Assembly: GCF_003350475.1 (NCBI RefSeq)
Contig: NZ_QQAV01000003.1
Span: forward strand, 150,063 to 214,062
Length of the DNA stretch: 64,000 nucleotides
Source: Pseudacidovorax intermedius
GTDB lineage: Bacteria; Pseudomonadota; Gammaproteobacteria; Burkholderiales; Burkholderiaceae_C
Reading direction: 5' to 3'
Shown: in pieces, positions 53,295 to 62,300 of the stretch
How the letters are laid out: each line of letters opens with the position of its first letter
How positions within the stretch are numbered: position 1 is the stretch's first letter
The notes under the pieces: model-generated
What the model saw: only the letters and a program-made list of their open reading frames with translations
Database searches by the model: none
Told to the model about the DNA's origin: nothing
Made by a program: the position numbers and the translations under genes

Positions 53295-53313
53295 GTCTTT
53301 GGGCCGACAGCGC

Positions 53314-53997
53314 TTACTTGCTGGCCGTGCGGTGCAGCTCGGACTCCGGCACCGTCTTGAGCTCGCCCGGCAACGAGGCGATGTACTGGGCCAGCTGCTT
53401 GAGCTCGGCGTTGCTGTAGGGCTTGACCTGGGTACTCATCACCGCATTGGAGCGGCCGACCATCGGATGGCTGGTCTTGTAGGCCTTGAGCGCCACGAAG
53501 AGGTAGTCGCCGTACTGGCCGGCCAGCTTGGGCACCGTGGCGTCGTTGGGGGTGTTGAAGTTGGCGCCGTGGCACTTGGTGCAGCTGTTGTCGGCGTTGC
53601 GGGCGATCAGGGCCTGGACCTTGTCGCTGGGCGCCTTGGCGGTGGCCGGCGGGGCGGCGCCGTCGTTCATGCCAAGGGCCGAGTAGTAGGCGGCAAGGTC
53701 GGCGATGTCCTGCTCGGTGAGGGTGTCGGCGATGGCCCGCATGGTGGGGTGCTTGCGGTCTCCACCCTTGTAGGCGGTGAGCGCCGCCGTGATGTAGCCG
53801 GCGCTCTGGCCCGCGATCTTGGGCACCTTGTGCACTTCGGGGAAGCTGGCCTGGTAGCCCACGATGCCGTGGCAACCCACGCACATGGCCACCTTCTTCG
53901 CGCCGTTGTCGGCATTGCCCGTCACCTTCTGCGCGGAGGCCACGCTGGTCACGCAAGCGACAGCGAGGGCAAACATCGTGGTCAACAGCTTGTTCAT
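53314..53997 (-). CDS. Diheme cytochrome c (c4/c553 type), periplasmic
   Basis: 227 residues from ATG 53997. Signal peptide MNKLLTTMFALAVACVTSVA. Two heme c sites: CVGCH (Cys39-His43) and CTKCH (Cys139-His143), in two similar halves that each contain a PKLAGQ/PKIAGQ motif and later Met, as in cytochrome c4. It carries electrons between the respiratory complexes and terminal oxidases. The gene diverges from the MoxR gene. Confidence 0.92.
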   Translation of the reverse strand: MNKLLTTMFALAVACVTSVASAQKVTGNADNGAKKVAMCVGCHGIVGYQASFPEVHKVPKIAGQSAGYITAALTAYKGGDRKHPTMRAIADTLTEQDIADLAAYYSALGMNDGAAPPATAKAPSDKVQALIARNADNSCTKCHGANFNTPNDATVPKLAGQYGDYLFVALKAYKTSHPMVGRSNAVMSTQVKPYSNAELKQLAQYIASLPGELKTVPESELHRTASK

Positions 53998-54139
53998 TTT
54001 GCGCGCAAAATCTCGTGAGGACTTGGGGGATCGGCGGGCGATTATAGGAAGCCGACCCTTGCGCCGACCCGCTGGAAAGCCCTGATCGCATGTGCATCGG
54101 GCGCACCTTTCTCCCGCTTTTCCCCACTGCAAGCCATCC

Positions 54140-54982
54140 ATGAAATTCAAGGGTTCCGACAACTACGTCGCCACGCAGGACCTGATGCTGGCGGTCAATG
54201 CCTCCATCACCCTCAAGCGCCCGCTGCTGGTCAAGGGCGAGCCGGGCACCGGCAAGACCATGCTGGCCGAAGAGGTCGCCAGCGCACTGGGCCTGCCGCT
54301 GTTGCAGTGGCACATCAAGTCCACCACCAAGGCGCAGCAGGGCCTGTACGAGTACGACGCCGTCAGCCGCCTGCGCGATTCGCAGCTGGGCGACGAGCGC
54401 GTCAAGGACATCCACAACTACATCGTCAAGGGCGTGCTGTGGCAGGCCTTCACGGCCGACGAGCCGGTGGCGCTGCTGATCGACGAGATCGACAAGGCCG
54501 ACATCGAATTCCCCAACGACCTGCTGCGCGAGCTGGACCGGATGGAGTTCTACTGCTACGAGACGCGCCAGCTGATCAAGGCCAAGCACCGGCCGGTGGT
54601 GTTCATCACCTCCAACAACGAGAAGGAACTGCCCGACGCCTTCCTGCGCCGCTGCTTCTTCCACTACATCAAGTTCCCCGACGCCGAGACCATGCGCCGC
54701 ATCGTCGAAGTGCACTTCCCCGACCTCAAGCAGGAACTGCTGGCCGCGGCGATGAAGACCTTCTACGACGTGCGCGGCCTGCCCGGCCTCAAGAAGAAGC
54801 CGTCGACCTCGGAGCTGCTGGACTGGCTCAAGCTCCTGGTGGCCGAGGACATCCCGCTGCAGGCCCTGCAGAGCAAGGACGAGAAGGTCGCCGTGCCGCC
54901 GCTGGTGGGCGCGCTGCTCAAGAACGAGCAGGACGTGACCCTGTTCGAGAAGCTGGTCTTCATGCAGCGCAACAACCGCTGA
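54140..54982 (+). CDS. MoxR-type AAA+ ATPase
   Basis: 280 residues from ATG 54140. Walker A GEPGTGKT, Walker B VALLIDEIDKAD, sensor 1 in VFITSNNEKELPDAFLRRCFF with the Arg finger. It matches the MoxR/APE2220-like group that works with vWA proteins as a chaperone or metal-insertase for enzyme maturation. Its usual vWA partner is encoded at 56154-57341. Here an acetyltransferase and a toxin-antitoxin pair lie in between, which is uncommon. Confidence 0.92.
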   Translation: MKFKGSDNYVATQDLMLAVNASITLKRPLLVKGEPGTGKTMLAEEVASALGLPLLQWHIKSTTKAQQGLYEYDAVSRLRDSQLGDERVKDIHNYIVKGVLWQAFTADEPVALLIDEIDKADIEFPNDLLRELDRMEFYCYETRQLIKAKHRPVVFITSNNEKELPDAFLRRCFFHYIKFPDAETMRRIVEVHFPDLKQELLAAAMKTFYDVRGLPGLKKKPSTSELLDWLKLLVAEDIPLQALQSKDEKVAVPPLVGALLKNEQDVTLFEKLVFMQRNNR

Positions 54983-55026
54983 CCGTCGCCGCACGTCCAC
55001 GACCCTCCTGATCGCGCCGAGCTGCC

Positions 55027-55635
55027 ATGGCCTTCGTCGAACCCGTTGAACTGAGCGAACGTGGCGTGCGCCTGGTGCCGCTCACCTCGCAGCACGAGGC
55101 CGGCCTGGCGGCCGCCGCCGCCGACGGCGCGCTGTGGAACATCCGCGTGACCTCGGTGCCGGAGCCGGAGAACACCGCCACCTACATCGCCCAGGCGCTG
55201 AAGATGCGCGAGGACGGCAACCGCCTGGCCTTCGCGGTGCTCGACGAGGCCAGCGGCACGGTGCTGGGCACTACCAGCTACCACGACATCGTGCCCGCCA
55301 TCCGCCGGGTGGAGATCGGCTATACCTGGTACGCGCAGCGCGTGCAGCGCACGCATGTCAACACCACCTGCAAGCTGATGCTGCTGCGTCACGCCTTCGA
55401 GACGCTGCAGTGCCACGTGGTGGGCTGGCGCACCGACAACTTCAACTTCGCCAGCCAGCGCGCCATCGAGCGCCTGGGCGCCAAGAAGGACGGTGTGATC
55501 CGCGGCCACGCCCTGCGCCGCGACGGCACCATCCGCGACACCGTGATGTACAGCCTGCGCGCCGGCGAGTGGGCAGAGGTGAAGGCGCAGCTGCTGTATC
55601 TGATGGACAAACCCCGTCTTGCCTCAGGAGGCTGA
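55027..55635 (+). CDS. GNAT-family N-acetyltransferase (RimJ/RimL-like)
   Basis: 202 residues. Begins MAFVEPVELSERGVRLVPLTSQHEAGL, with the GNAT core in FAVLDEASGTVLGTTSYHDIVPAIRRVEIGYTWYA and the acetyl-CoA region RTHVNTTCKLMLLRHAFETLQCHVVGWRTDNFNFASQRAIERLGAKKDG. The substrate is not known; protein N-terminal or small-molecule acetylation is usual for this branch. It lies 44 bases after moxR and 1 base before the antitoxin start. Confidence 0.9.
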   Translation: MAFVEPVELSERGVRLVPLTSQHEAGLAAAAADGALWNIRVTSVPEPENTATYIAQALKMREDGNRLAFAVLDEASGTVLGTTSYHDIVPAIRRVEIGYTWYAQRVQRTHVNTTCKLMLLRHAFETLQCHVVGWRTDNFNFASQRAIERLGAKKDGVIRGHALRRDGTIRDTVMYSLRAGEWAEVKAQLLYLMDKPRLASGG

Positions 55636-55636
55636 C

Positions 55637-55852
55637 ATGAGCGCACTCCCGAAAGAAATCGCCCAACTCGGTGTGCACGAGAAGCTGCAACTCGTCGAGG
55701 ATCTGTGGGACAGCATCGACCAGGACCTCATGCCGCCGATGAGCGAAGAACTCAAGGCCGAGCTCGACCGTCGCTGGGCGTGGGTTCAGGCAAATCCCGG
55801 CACCGCATGCACGCCCGCCGAACTCGCCGCATCGCTGGGCGTCCGGCTCTGA
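55637..55852 (+). CDS. Antitoxin of the addiction-module component family (PF09720 type)
   Basis: 71 residues from ATG 55637 (CAGGAGG upstream). Contains HEKLQLVEDLWDSID, the typical start of this family, then an acidic helix and RRWAWVQANPG. Such proteins neutralise ParE/RelE toxins and regulate their own promoter. The toxin gene starts 4 bases after its stop. Confidence 0.87.
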   Translation: MSALPKEIAQLGVHEKLQLVEDLWDSIDQDLMPPMSEELKAELDRRWAWVQANPGTACTPAELAASLGVRL

Positions 55853-55856
55853 ATCG

Positions 55857-56150
55857 ATGCAGTTCGAAGTGCATCTCGAGAAGCCCGCGCAACAAGACCT
55901 GCGCATGGCCTTCGAGTGGTACGAAGCGAAGCAAACGGGCCTTGGCGCCGAACTCCTGCGCAGTGTCGCCGCTTTGGTGGAATTGCTTTCGCGCGATCCG
56001 CAGCACTTCCGCCACGGGCCTGGCGCCTATCGCAGCGCCAAGCTGCGCCGCTTTCCCTACGCCATGCACTATCGGATCGAAGGCCAGCATGTCCATGTGC
56101 TGGCGTGCGTCCATTTCCGCCAGAGTCCCGAGCGCTGGCCAGGAGCCTGA
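55857..56150 (+). CDS. ParE/RelE-superfamily toxin
   Basis: 97 residues. RelE/ParE fold pattern: VHLEKPAQQDLRMAFEWYEAKQTGLGAELLRSVAALVELLSRDP, then AKLRRFPYAMHYRIEGQHVHVLACVHFRQSP, with the conserved Arg-Arg-Phe-Pro turn. ParE-type toxins block gyrase and RelE-type cut mRNA on ribosomes; the ParE side is more likely for this pairing. It ends 3 bases before the vWA gene. Confidence 0.87.
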   Translation: MQFEVHLEKPAQQDLRMAFEWYEAKQTGLGAELLRSVAALVELLSRDPQHFRHGPGAYRSAKLRRFPYAMHYRIEGQHVHVLACVHFRQSPERWPGA

Positions 56151-56153
56151 CCC

Positions 56154-57341
56154 ATGCTGATCGACTTCTTCTACACCCTGCGCGCGGCCAAGCTGCCCGT
56201 GTCGGTCAAGGAATACCTCACGCTGCTGGAGGCCCTGCAGGCCGACGTGGTGGGCCCGAACTCGGACGATGCCTTCGGCATGGACGACTTCTACTACCTC
56301 AGCCGCACCGCGCTGGTGAAGGACGAGAAGCACTACGACAAGTTCGACCGCGCCTTCGCCGCCTACTTCAAGGGCGTGGAGATGCTCACCGACTTCACCA
56401 AGGAAGTGCCGCTCGACTGGCTTCGCCAGGTGCTGGAGAAGGAGCTCACGCCCGAGCAGAAGGCGGCCATCGAGAAGATGGGCTGGGATGAGCTGATGGA
56501 GACGCTCAAGAAGCGTCTGGAGGAACAGAAGGAGCGCCACGAGGGCGGCAGCAAGTGGATCGGCACCGGCGGCACCTCCCCCTTCGGCAATGGCGGCTAC
56601 AACCCCCAGGGCATCCGCATCGGTGGCGTCGGCAAGAACAAGAGCGCCGTGAAGGTGTGGGAGCAGCGCGCCTACAAGGACTACGACGACACCCAGGAGT
56701 TGGGCACGCGCAACATCAAGATGGCGCTGCGCAGGCTGCGCCGCTTCGCGCGCGAGGGCCACGAGGACGAGCTGGACCTGGACCAGACCATCAGCCGCAC
56801 CGCCGCCAATGCCGGCTACCTCGACATCAAGATGCGGCCCGAGCGCCACAACAACGTCAAGGTGCTGCTGCTGATGGACGTGGGCGGCACCATGGACGAG
56901 CACGTCGCGCGCGTCGAAGAACTCTTCTCGGCCGTCAAGACCGAGTTCAAGCACCTGGAGTTCTATTACTTCCACAACTGCGTCTACGACTTCATGTGGA
57001 AGAACAACCGCCGCCGTTTCAGCGAGAAGTTCGCGACCTGGGACATCATCCGCAAGTACAACAAGGACTACAAGCTGGTGTTCGTGGGCGACGCCACCAT
57101 GAGTCCCTACGAGATCCTGCAGCCCGGCGGCAGCGTCGAATACAACAACGAGGAGCCCGGCGCCGAATGGCTGCAGCGCCTGACGCATGCCTTCCCCAAG
57201 TTCGCCTGGATCAATCCCGAGCCGCAGGGCGTGTGGCAGTACCGCCAGAGCATCTCGGTCATCCAGCAGCTGATGTCCCAGCGCATGTTCCCGCTCACGC
57301 TCAAGGGGCTGGAAGACGCGATGCGGCTGCTGTCCAAGTAG
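56154..57341 (+). CDS. von Willebrand A (CoxE-like) partner protein of MoxR
   Basis: 395 residues. N-terminal helical part (MLIDFFYTLRAAKLPVSVKEYLTLLEA), a Gly-rich linker near 130-165 (GGTSPFGNGGYNPQG) and a C-terminal vWA domain. The MIDAS position reads DVGGT (242-246) in place of DxSxS, so metal binding may be altered or lost; the relaxed motif is usual in this subfamily. It is thought to act with a MoxR ATPase in assembly of a target enzyme; the target is unknown. Confidence 0.88.
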   Translation: MLIDFFYTLRAAKLPVSVKEYLTLLEALQADVVGPNSDDAFGMDDFYYLSRTALVKDEKHYDKFDRAFAAYFKGVEMLTDFTKEVPLDWLRQVLEKELTPEQKAAIEKMGWDELMETLKKRLEEQKERHEGGSKWIGTGGTSPFGNGGYNPQGIRIGGVGKNKSAVKVWEQRAYKDYDDTQELGTRNIKMALRRLRRFAREGHEDELDLDQTISRTAANAGYLDIKMRPERHNNVKVLLLMDVGGTMDEHVARVEELFSAVKTEFKHLEFYYFHNCVYDFMWKNNRRRFSEKFATWDIIRKYNKDYKLVFVGDATMSPYEILQPGGSVEYNNEEPGAEWLQRLTHAFPKFAWINPEPQGVWQYRQSISVIQQLMSQRMFPLTLKGLEDAMRLLSK

Positions 57342-57433
57342 CACAAGCCAGCCGACGGCATATCGGCAAGGCCCCGCAGGACGGGCGGCATTCCGACAAG
57401 GTGGCCCGGGGGCCGATGCCAGAATGGCGCCCC

Positions 57434-59365
57434 ATGCCCAGGGTGGATTCCCGTCGACCGACGCCGGCAGGCACGCCGGCGTTTCTTTTTGTTCTGCTGC
57501 TTCTCGCCGCCCTGCTGCTGCAGGGCTGCAGCCTGCTGCCCGGCCGCCACAAGGACGACAAGGCGGGGGCCGACGATGCGCCCTCGGCCCTCACGAGCAA
57601 CGGCAAGGACGATGCAGGCGGACGGCACGGCTTCAACGTGCGCGTCGAAGGCCCCAAGGAGGCCCGCGAGCTGCTGGAGCAACACCTGGAGCTGCAGCGT
57701 TACCGCCGCCTCGACGACCTGCAGCTGGCCGAGATCTCCCGCCTGATGGTGGCCGCCGACGCCAATGCGCGCGAGCTGCTGGGCACGCTGGGCTATTTCA
57801 CGCCCACGCTCAAGATGGAACTGGTGGACCTGCCGGCCGACGCCGCCGTGCCCTACGAGGTCCGCATCCAGGTCGACCCGGGCCCGCGCACCAAGGTGAC
57901 GGCGGCGCAGGTGGACTTCGCCGGCCCCATCGCCACGGACACCGACGACAAGACCGCCGCCCAGCGCAAGGCCATCCGCGACGGCTGGACGCTGTCGGCC
58001 GGCCAGGACTTCACCCAGTCCGCCTGGGACGGCGCCAAGAACGCCGGCCTGCGCAAGCTGGTGGCACAGCGCTTTCCCACCGGCAGCATCTCGCTGAGCC
58101 GCGCCGACGTGGACGCCGATGCCGGCACGGCGCGGCTGTCGGTCACCTACCAGTCGGGCCCGGCCTACCGCTTCGGGCCGCTGGAGGTGCGCGGCGCCGA
58201 GCGCTACAGCGTGGACGGCGCACGGCGCATCGCCCGCGTGCCCTCCGGCCAGCCCTACGACCAGCAGGAGCTGCTCGACGCCCAGGCCCGCATGGCCAGC
58301 AGTGGCTACTACGACTCGGTCTTCCTCACGCTCGACACCGACGCCGACCCGCAGGCCGCCACCGTCGTCGCCCAAGTGCGCGAGGCCAAGCTGCAGAAGA
58401 TCGTGCTGGGGGCGGGCTTCACCTCCGACTCCGGGCCGCGGCTGTCGGCCGACCACATCCACAACCGCATGCCGCTGCTGGACTGGCGCGCGGTGACCAA
58501 GCTCTCGGTGGACCGCAATACCCGTTCGCTCAACACCGAATGGAGTGCGATCCCGGGCGACGACGGCTGGCGCTGGATCACCTCCGGCGAGCTCAAGCAG
58601 GACCTGTCGGGCGACTACGAGGTCGACAGCGGCCGGGCCCGCTTCGGCCGCAGCAAGTCCGACCCCAAGATCGACCGCGCCTACTACCTGCAGTACGACT
58701 ACGCGCTCAACCGCGGCGTGGGCGCGCCGCCTTCGGCCTCGGCCCTGAGCGCCAACTGGTCGTGGACGGGCCGCTACTTCGACGATGCGGGCGCGCCGCG
58801 ACGCGGCTGGGGCCTGGGCCTGGAGCTGGGTGCCGGCTACACCCTGAGCGGCGCCCAGCGGCCGTTCACCCGCGCCGACGTGCGCTCGCTCTACATCCTG
58901 CCGCTGGGCCGCGTGGCCGAGGGCGACACGGCCGGCCTGGCACGGCAATCGCGGCTGGCGCTGCGGGCGCAGGTCGGCGCCGTAACGGCCAAGGACGATG
59001 CGCAGATCCCCTCCACCCTGCTCTTCCTGACCGGCGGCGACACCAGCGTGCGCGGCTATGCCTACCGCTCCATCGGCACCACCAATGCCAGTGGCGCCAC
59101 GGTGGCGGGGCGCTACCTGGCCGTGCTCAGCGCCGAATGGCAGAAGCCGCTGGTCTTCGACAACAAGGTCTCCGCCTGGGAAAGCGTGGTCTTCGTCGAC
59201 GCCGGCAGCGTGGCCGACCAGGTGAGCCAGCTCAACAAGCCGCAGGTGGGCGTGGGCGTGGGCGCGCGCTGGCGCAGCCCGGTGGGCCCGGTGCAGGCCG
59301 ACCTGGGCTATGGCGTGGAAACGCGCAAGTTCCGGCTGCACCTGCGCCTGGGTTTCAGCTTCTGA
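57434..59365 (+). CDS. tamA: Translocation and assembly module protein TamA (Omp85 family)
   Basis: 643 residues from ATG 57434 (ATG 57416 also in frame). N-terminal hydrophobic segment FLFVLLLLAALLLQGCSLL, with a lipobox-like LQGC. POTRA domains cover about 70-320, the last ending in QEAKLQKIVLGAGF-like transition (here AKLQKIVLGAGFTSDSG). The 16-strand barrel follows, with the Omp85 loop motif GGDTSVRGYAYRSIG and C-terminal LHLRLGFSF ending in Phe. With TamB it moves lipids or autotransporters across the periplasm to the outer membrane. tamB starts 7 bases after its stop. Confidence 0.92.
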   Translation: MPRVDSRRPTPAGTPAFLFVLLLLAALLLQGCSLLPGRHKDDKAGADDAPSALTSNGKDDAGGRHGFNVRVEGPKEARELLEQHLELQRYRRLDDLQLAEISRLMVAADANARELLGTLGYFTPTLKMELVDLPADAAVPYEVRIQVDPGPRTKVTAAQVDFAGPIATDTDDKTAAQRKAIRDGWTLSAGQDFTQSAWDGAKNAGLRKLVAQRFPTGSISLSRADVDADAGTARLSVTYQSGPAYRFGPLEVRGAERYSVDGARRIARVPSGQPYDQQELLDAQARMASSGYYDSVFLTLDTDADPQAATVVAQVREAKLQKIVLGAGFTSDSGPRLSADHIHNRMPLLDWRAVTKLSVDRNTRSLNTEWSAIPGDDGWRWITSGELKQDLSGDYEVDSGRARFGRSKSDPKIDRAYYLQYDYALNRGVGAPPSASALSANWSWTGRYFDDAGAPRRGWGLGLELGAGYTLSGAQRPFTRADVRSLYILPLGRVAEGDTAGLARQSRLALRAQVGAVTAKDDAQIPSTLLFLTGGDTSVRGYAYRSIGTTNASGATVAGRYLAVLSAEWQKPLVFDNKVSAWESVVFVDAGSVADQVSQLNKPQVGVGVGARWRSPVGPVQADLGYGVETRKFRLHLRLGFSF

Positions 59366-59372
59366 CGCCGCC

Positions 59373-62300
59373 GTGAGTACCGACACCCCGCAGCCCCCGA
59401 CGCCGCAGCGCCCCACGACGCCGCCCACTCGCTCCCGCACGCGCCGGGTGTTGCGCGGCCTGGCCTGGACCGTCGTCGGCCTGCTCGCCCTGGTGCTGGT
59501 GCTGCTGGGCGGCGCCTGGTGGTGGGCCGGCAGCGACAGCTCGCTCGCCACCGTCCTGACACGCGCCGCCCGGTACCTGCCCGCCGGCCAGACGCTGGAG
59601 ACACAGGCGGTGACCGGCTCGCTGCGCAAAGGCGGCCGCATCGGCCTGCTGCGCTACCGCACGCCCGATCTCACGGTCGAGGTGCACCAGGCCGAGATCG
59701 GCTGGCAGCTGCGCCCGCTGTTCGACCGCCGGGTGCAGCTGGGCGAAGTGCGTGCCGCGCAGGTGCTCATCGAGGCCAAGCCCGCCCCCGCGGATGCGCC
59801 CAAGAAGCCGCTGCAACCGTTGGAGCGCCTCGTGTTGCCGGTGGTGGAGGTGGACGTGCCCTTCCGCATCGGCGAGGTCCGCTGGGCGGGCCCGCCACCG
59901 GTGGTGGCGCAGCAACTGGCCGGCCACTACCGCTACCAGAAGGCCGAGCACCGGCTGGACCTGGACGGCGTCGACCTCGAAGGCGGCCATTACAGCGGCC
60001 AGGTGCAGTTGCAGGGCGACGGGCAGATGGCGCTGAATGCCGCGCTCCAGGGCCACCTGCAGGCCCCGCTGGGCGACGGCCGCACCCTGCCCGTTCAAGC
60101 CACCGCCACGGCCAAGGGCAACCTGGCGGGCGCCAATGCACGGCTGACCGTGCAGGCCGAGGCCCGCGCCGAGCAGACCGACGACAAGGCCGGCGCGCTG
60201 TACGCCAAGCTCGATGCGAACCTGGCACCCTGGGCGCCGCAGCCCGTCATCGACGCCCTGGCCACGCTGCGCGACGTCAATGTCGCCACCTTCTGGAAGA
60301 CCGGGCCCTTGACCCGCCTCAGCGGCGAGGTCGCCGTGCAGCCCGATCCGCCGACTGGGGAGCAGGCCTGGCGTCTGCGCGCCGACCTTCGCAATGCCAT
60401 GCCCGGCCCCTGGGACCAGCAGCGCCTGCCGGTGGAGCGCCTGCGCGCCCGCATCGGCTATGCCGGCCCGGCCGACGGCACCTGGACGGTGGACGAGGCC
60501 CATGTCGAGGCCGGCCATGGCCGCATCGACGCCCAGGGCAGCTGGAAGCCCGCGCCGGCCCCCTGGCAGGTGCAGGCCCGCATCGACGGCGTGCGACCCG
60601 GCGAGCTGCACACCGCGCTGGAAGGCGGTGCCATCAGCGGCCCCGTGACCGCCCGGCAGGAAGGCGATGTGCTGCGCTTCGACACCGACCTCCGCGCCCA
60701 GGGCGGCCGGGCCAGCGCCCAGGGCCTGCAGGGCTTCGGCCTGGAACGTCTGCTGGCCAAGGGCCAGTACAACCTGCGCACGCAGCTGGCCGAGCTGCCG
60801 ACCCTTCGTGTGGAGGCCGAGGGCGCCAGCATCGAGGGTCAGGTGCGCGCCCGTGTCGCCGAGCAGGCCGGCAGCGGCGATCTGCGCCTTGTGCTGCCCG
60901 GCGTCAACGCAAGGCTGCAGGCCGACATGGCGCCAACCCGCGGCACCGGCCAAGCTGAGGTCACGCTGCAGGATGCCGCCCGGCTGCAAGCCTGGCTCAA
61001 GAAACTGCCCGGCCTGTCCAACATCGACAAGGCCATGACGGCCGAAGGTGGTGCGCGCCTGGATGCCCGCTGGAGCGGCGGGTGGCGCAGCTTCCAGGAA
61101 CGGATCGCCAAGCCGACGGCCCCCCTGCCCCGCGGCAGCGCCGAGCCCAGCCTCAATGCCAGGCTGAGCACGCCGCAACTGCTGCTCAAGCCGGGCCCGG
61201 CCGCGGACGGCACTCGGCCGGCGCCCCTCCAGCTGACGGCCTTTTCCGCCACGGTCGACGGCAGCCTCGCGCGCGCCAACCTCGCGCTGTCGGGCGACGT
61301 GCGTCAGGGCGAACGCCGGGCACGACTCGACACCACCGCGAACGGTGGCCTCGAAGCCGCCGGCCAATGGCGACTGGCGCTGGCCCGCCTGCGTGCGGAC
61401 GTCGATGACGGCGGCCGCGGCGACACGCCCTGGGTGCTGGAACTGGGCCAGGGCTTCGAGACCCGCGTGCGCCAGTCTGGCGACCGACTGCAGGTGGAGA
61501 CCACCGCCGGCAGCGCCACCGTGCGTGGTCCGGTGCCCGGCACCGCGCGGCTGTCGTGGGAGCCGATCCGCCTCAGCTCAGGCAATAACGGCGTGCAACT
61601 GCAGACCAAGGGCCGCCTGCAGGGCCTGCCCATGACCTGGAGCCGTGCCTTCGGCGGCGACACCAGCCTGCGCGAGCTGGGCATCAGCGGCGACCTGGTC
61701 TTCGATGGCGATTGGGACATCGCCGCCCTCGACCAGTTGCGCGCCCGTGTGCGCCTGGGCCGTGCCAGCGGCGACCTGCGCGTGCAGGCCGGCGAGGCCG
61801 CCCTCGTGCGCAAGCTCGAAAGCCACGGCACCGGCGCACCCGGCGAGGTCAAGACCGATTCCAGCGACAGCGCGCCCTCCACCCCCGCCGGCCTGCGCCA
61901 GGCCGAGCTGCGCCTGGACGCTGAAGGCGACACCGTGCGCGCCAGCCTGGACTGGGACAGCCAGCGCGCCGGCCGCATCCAGGCCAATGCGTCGACCCGC
62001 CTGCAGCGCCAGGGCGAGGGCTGGCAATGGCCGGCCGACGCCCCGCTCGCCGGCCGGCTGCAGGCCAGCCTGCCGCAGCTGGGCGTCTGGTCCATGCTGG
62101 CGCCGCCGGGCTGGCGCATCGCCGGCACGCTGGAGGCCGACGCCACCCTGGCCGGCCAACGCAACGACCCGCGCTGGAACGGCACCGTCCGCGCCGACCA
62201 GCTGGCGCTGAAGGCCGCGGTCGAGGGCCTGGACCTGCGCGACGGCCGACTGCGCGCCACGCTGGCCGGCAACCGCGTGGTGATCGAGGAATTCCGCCTT

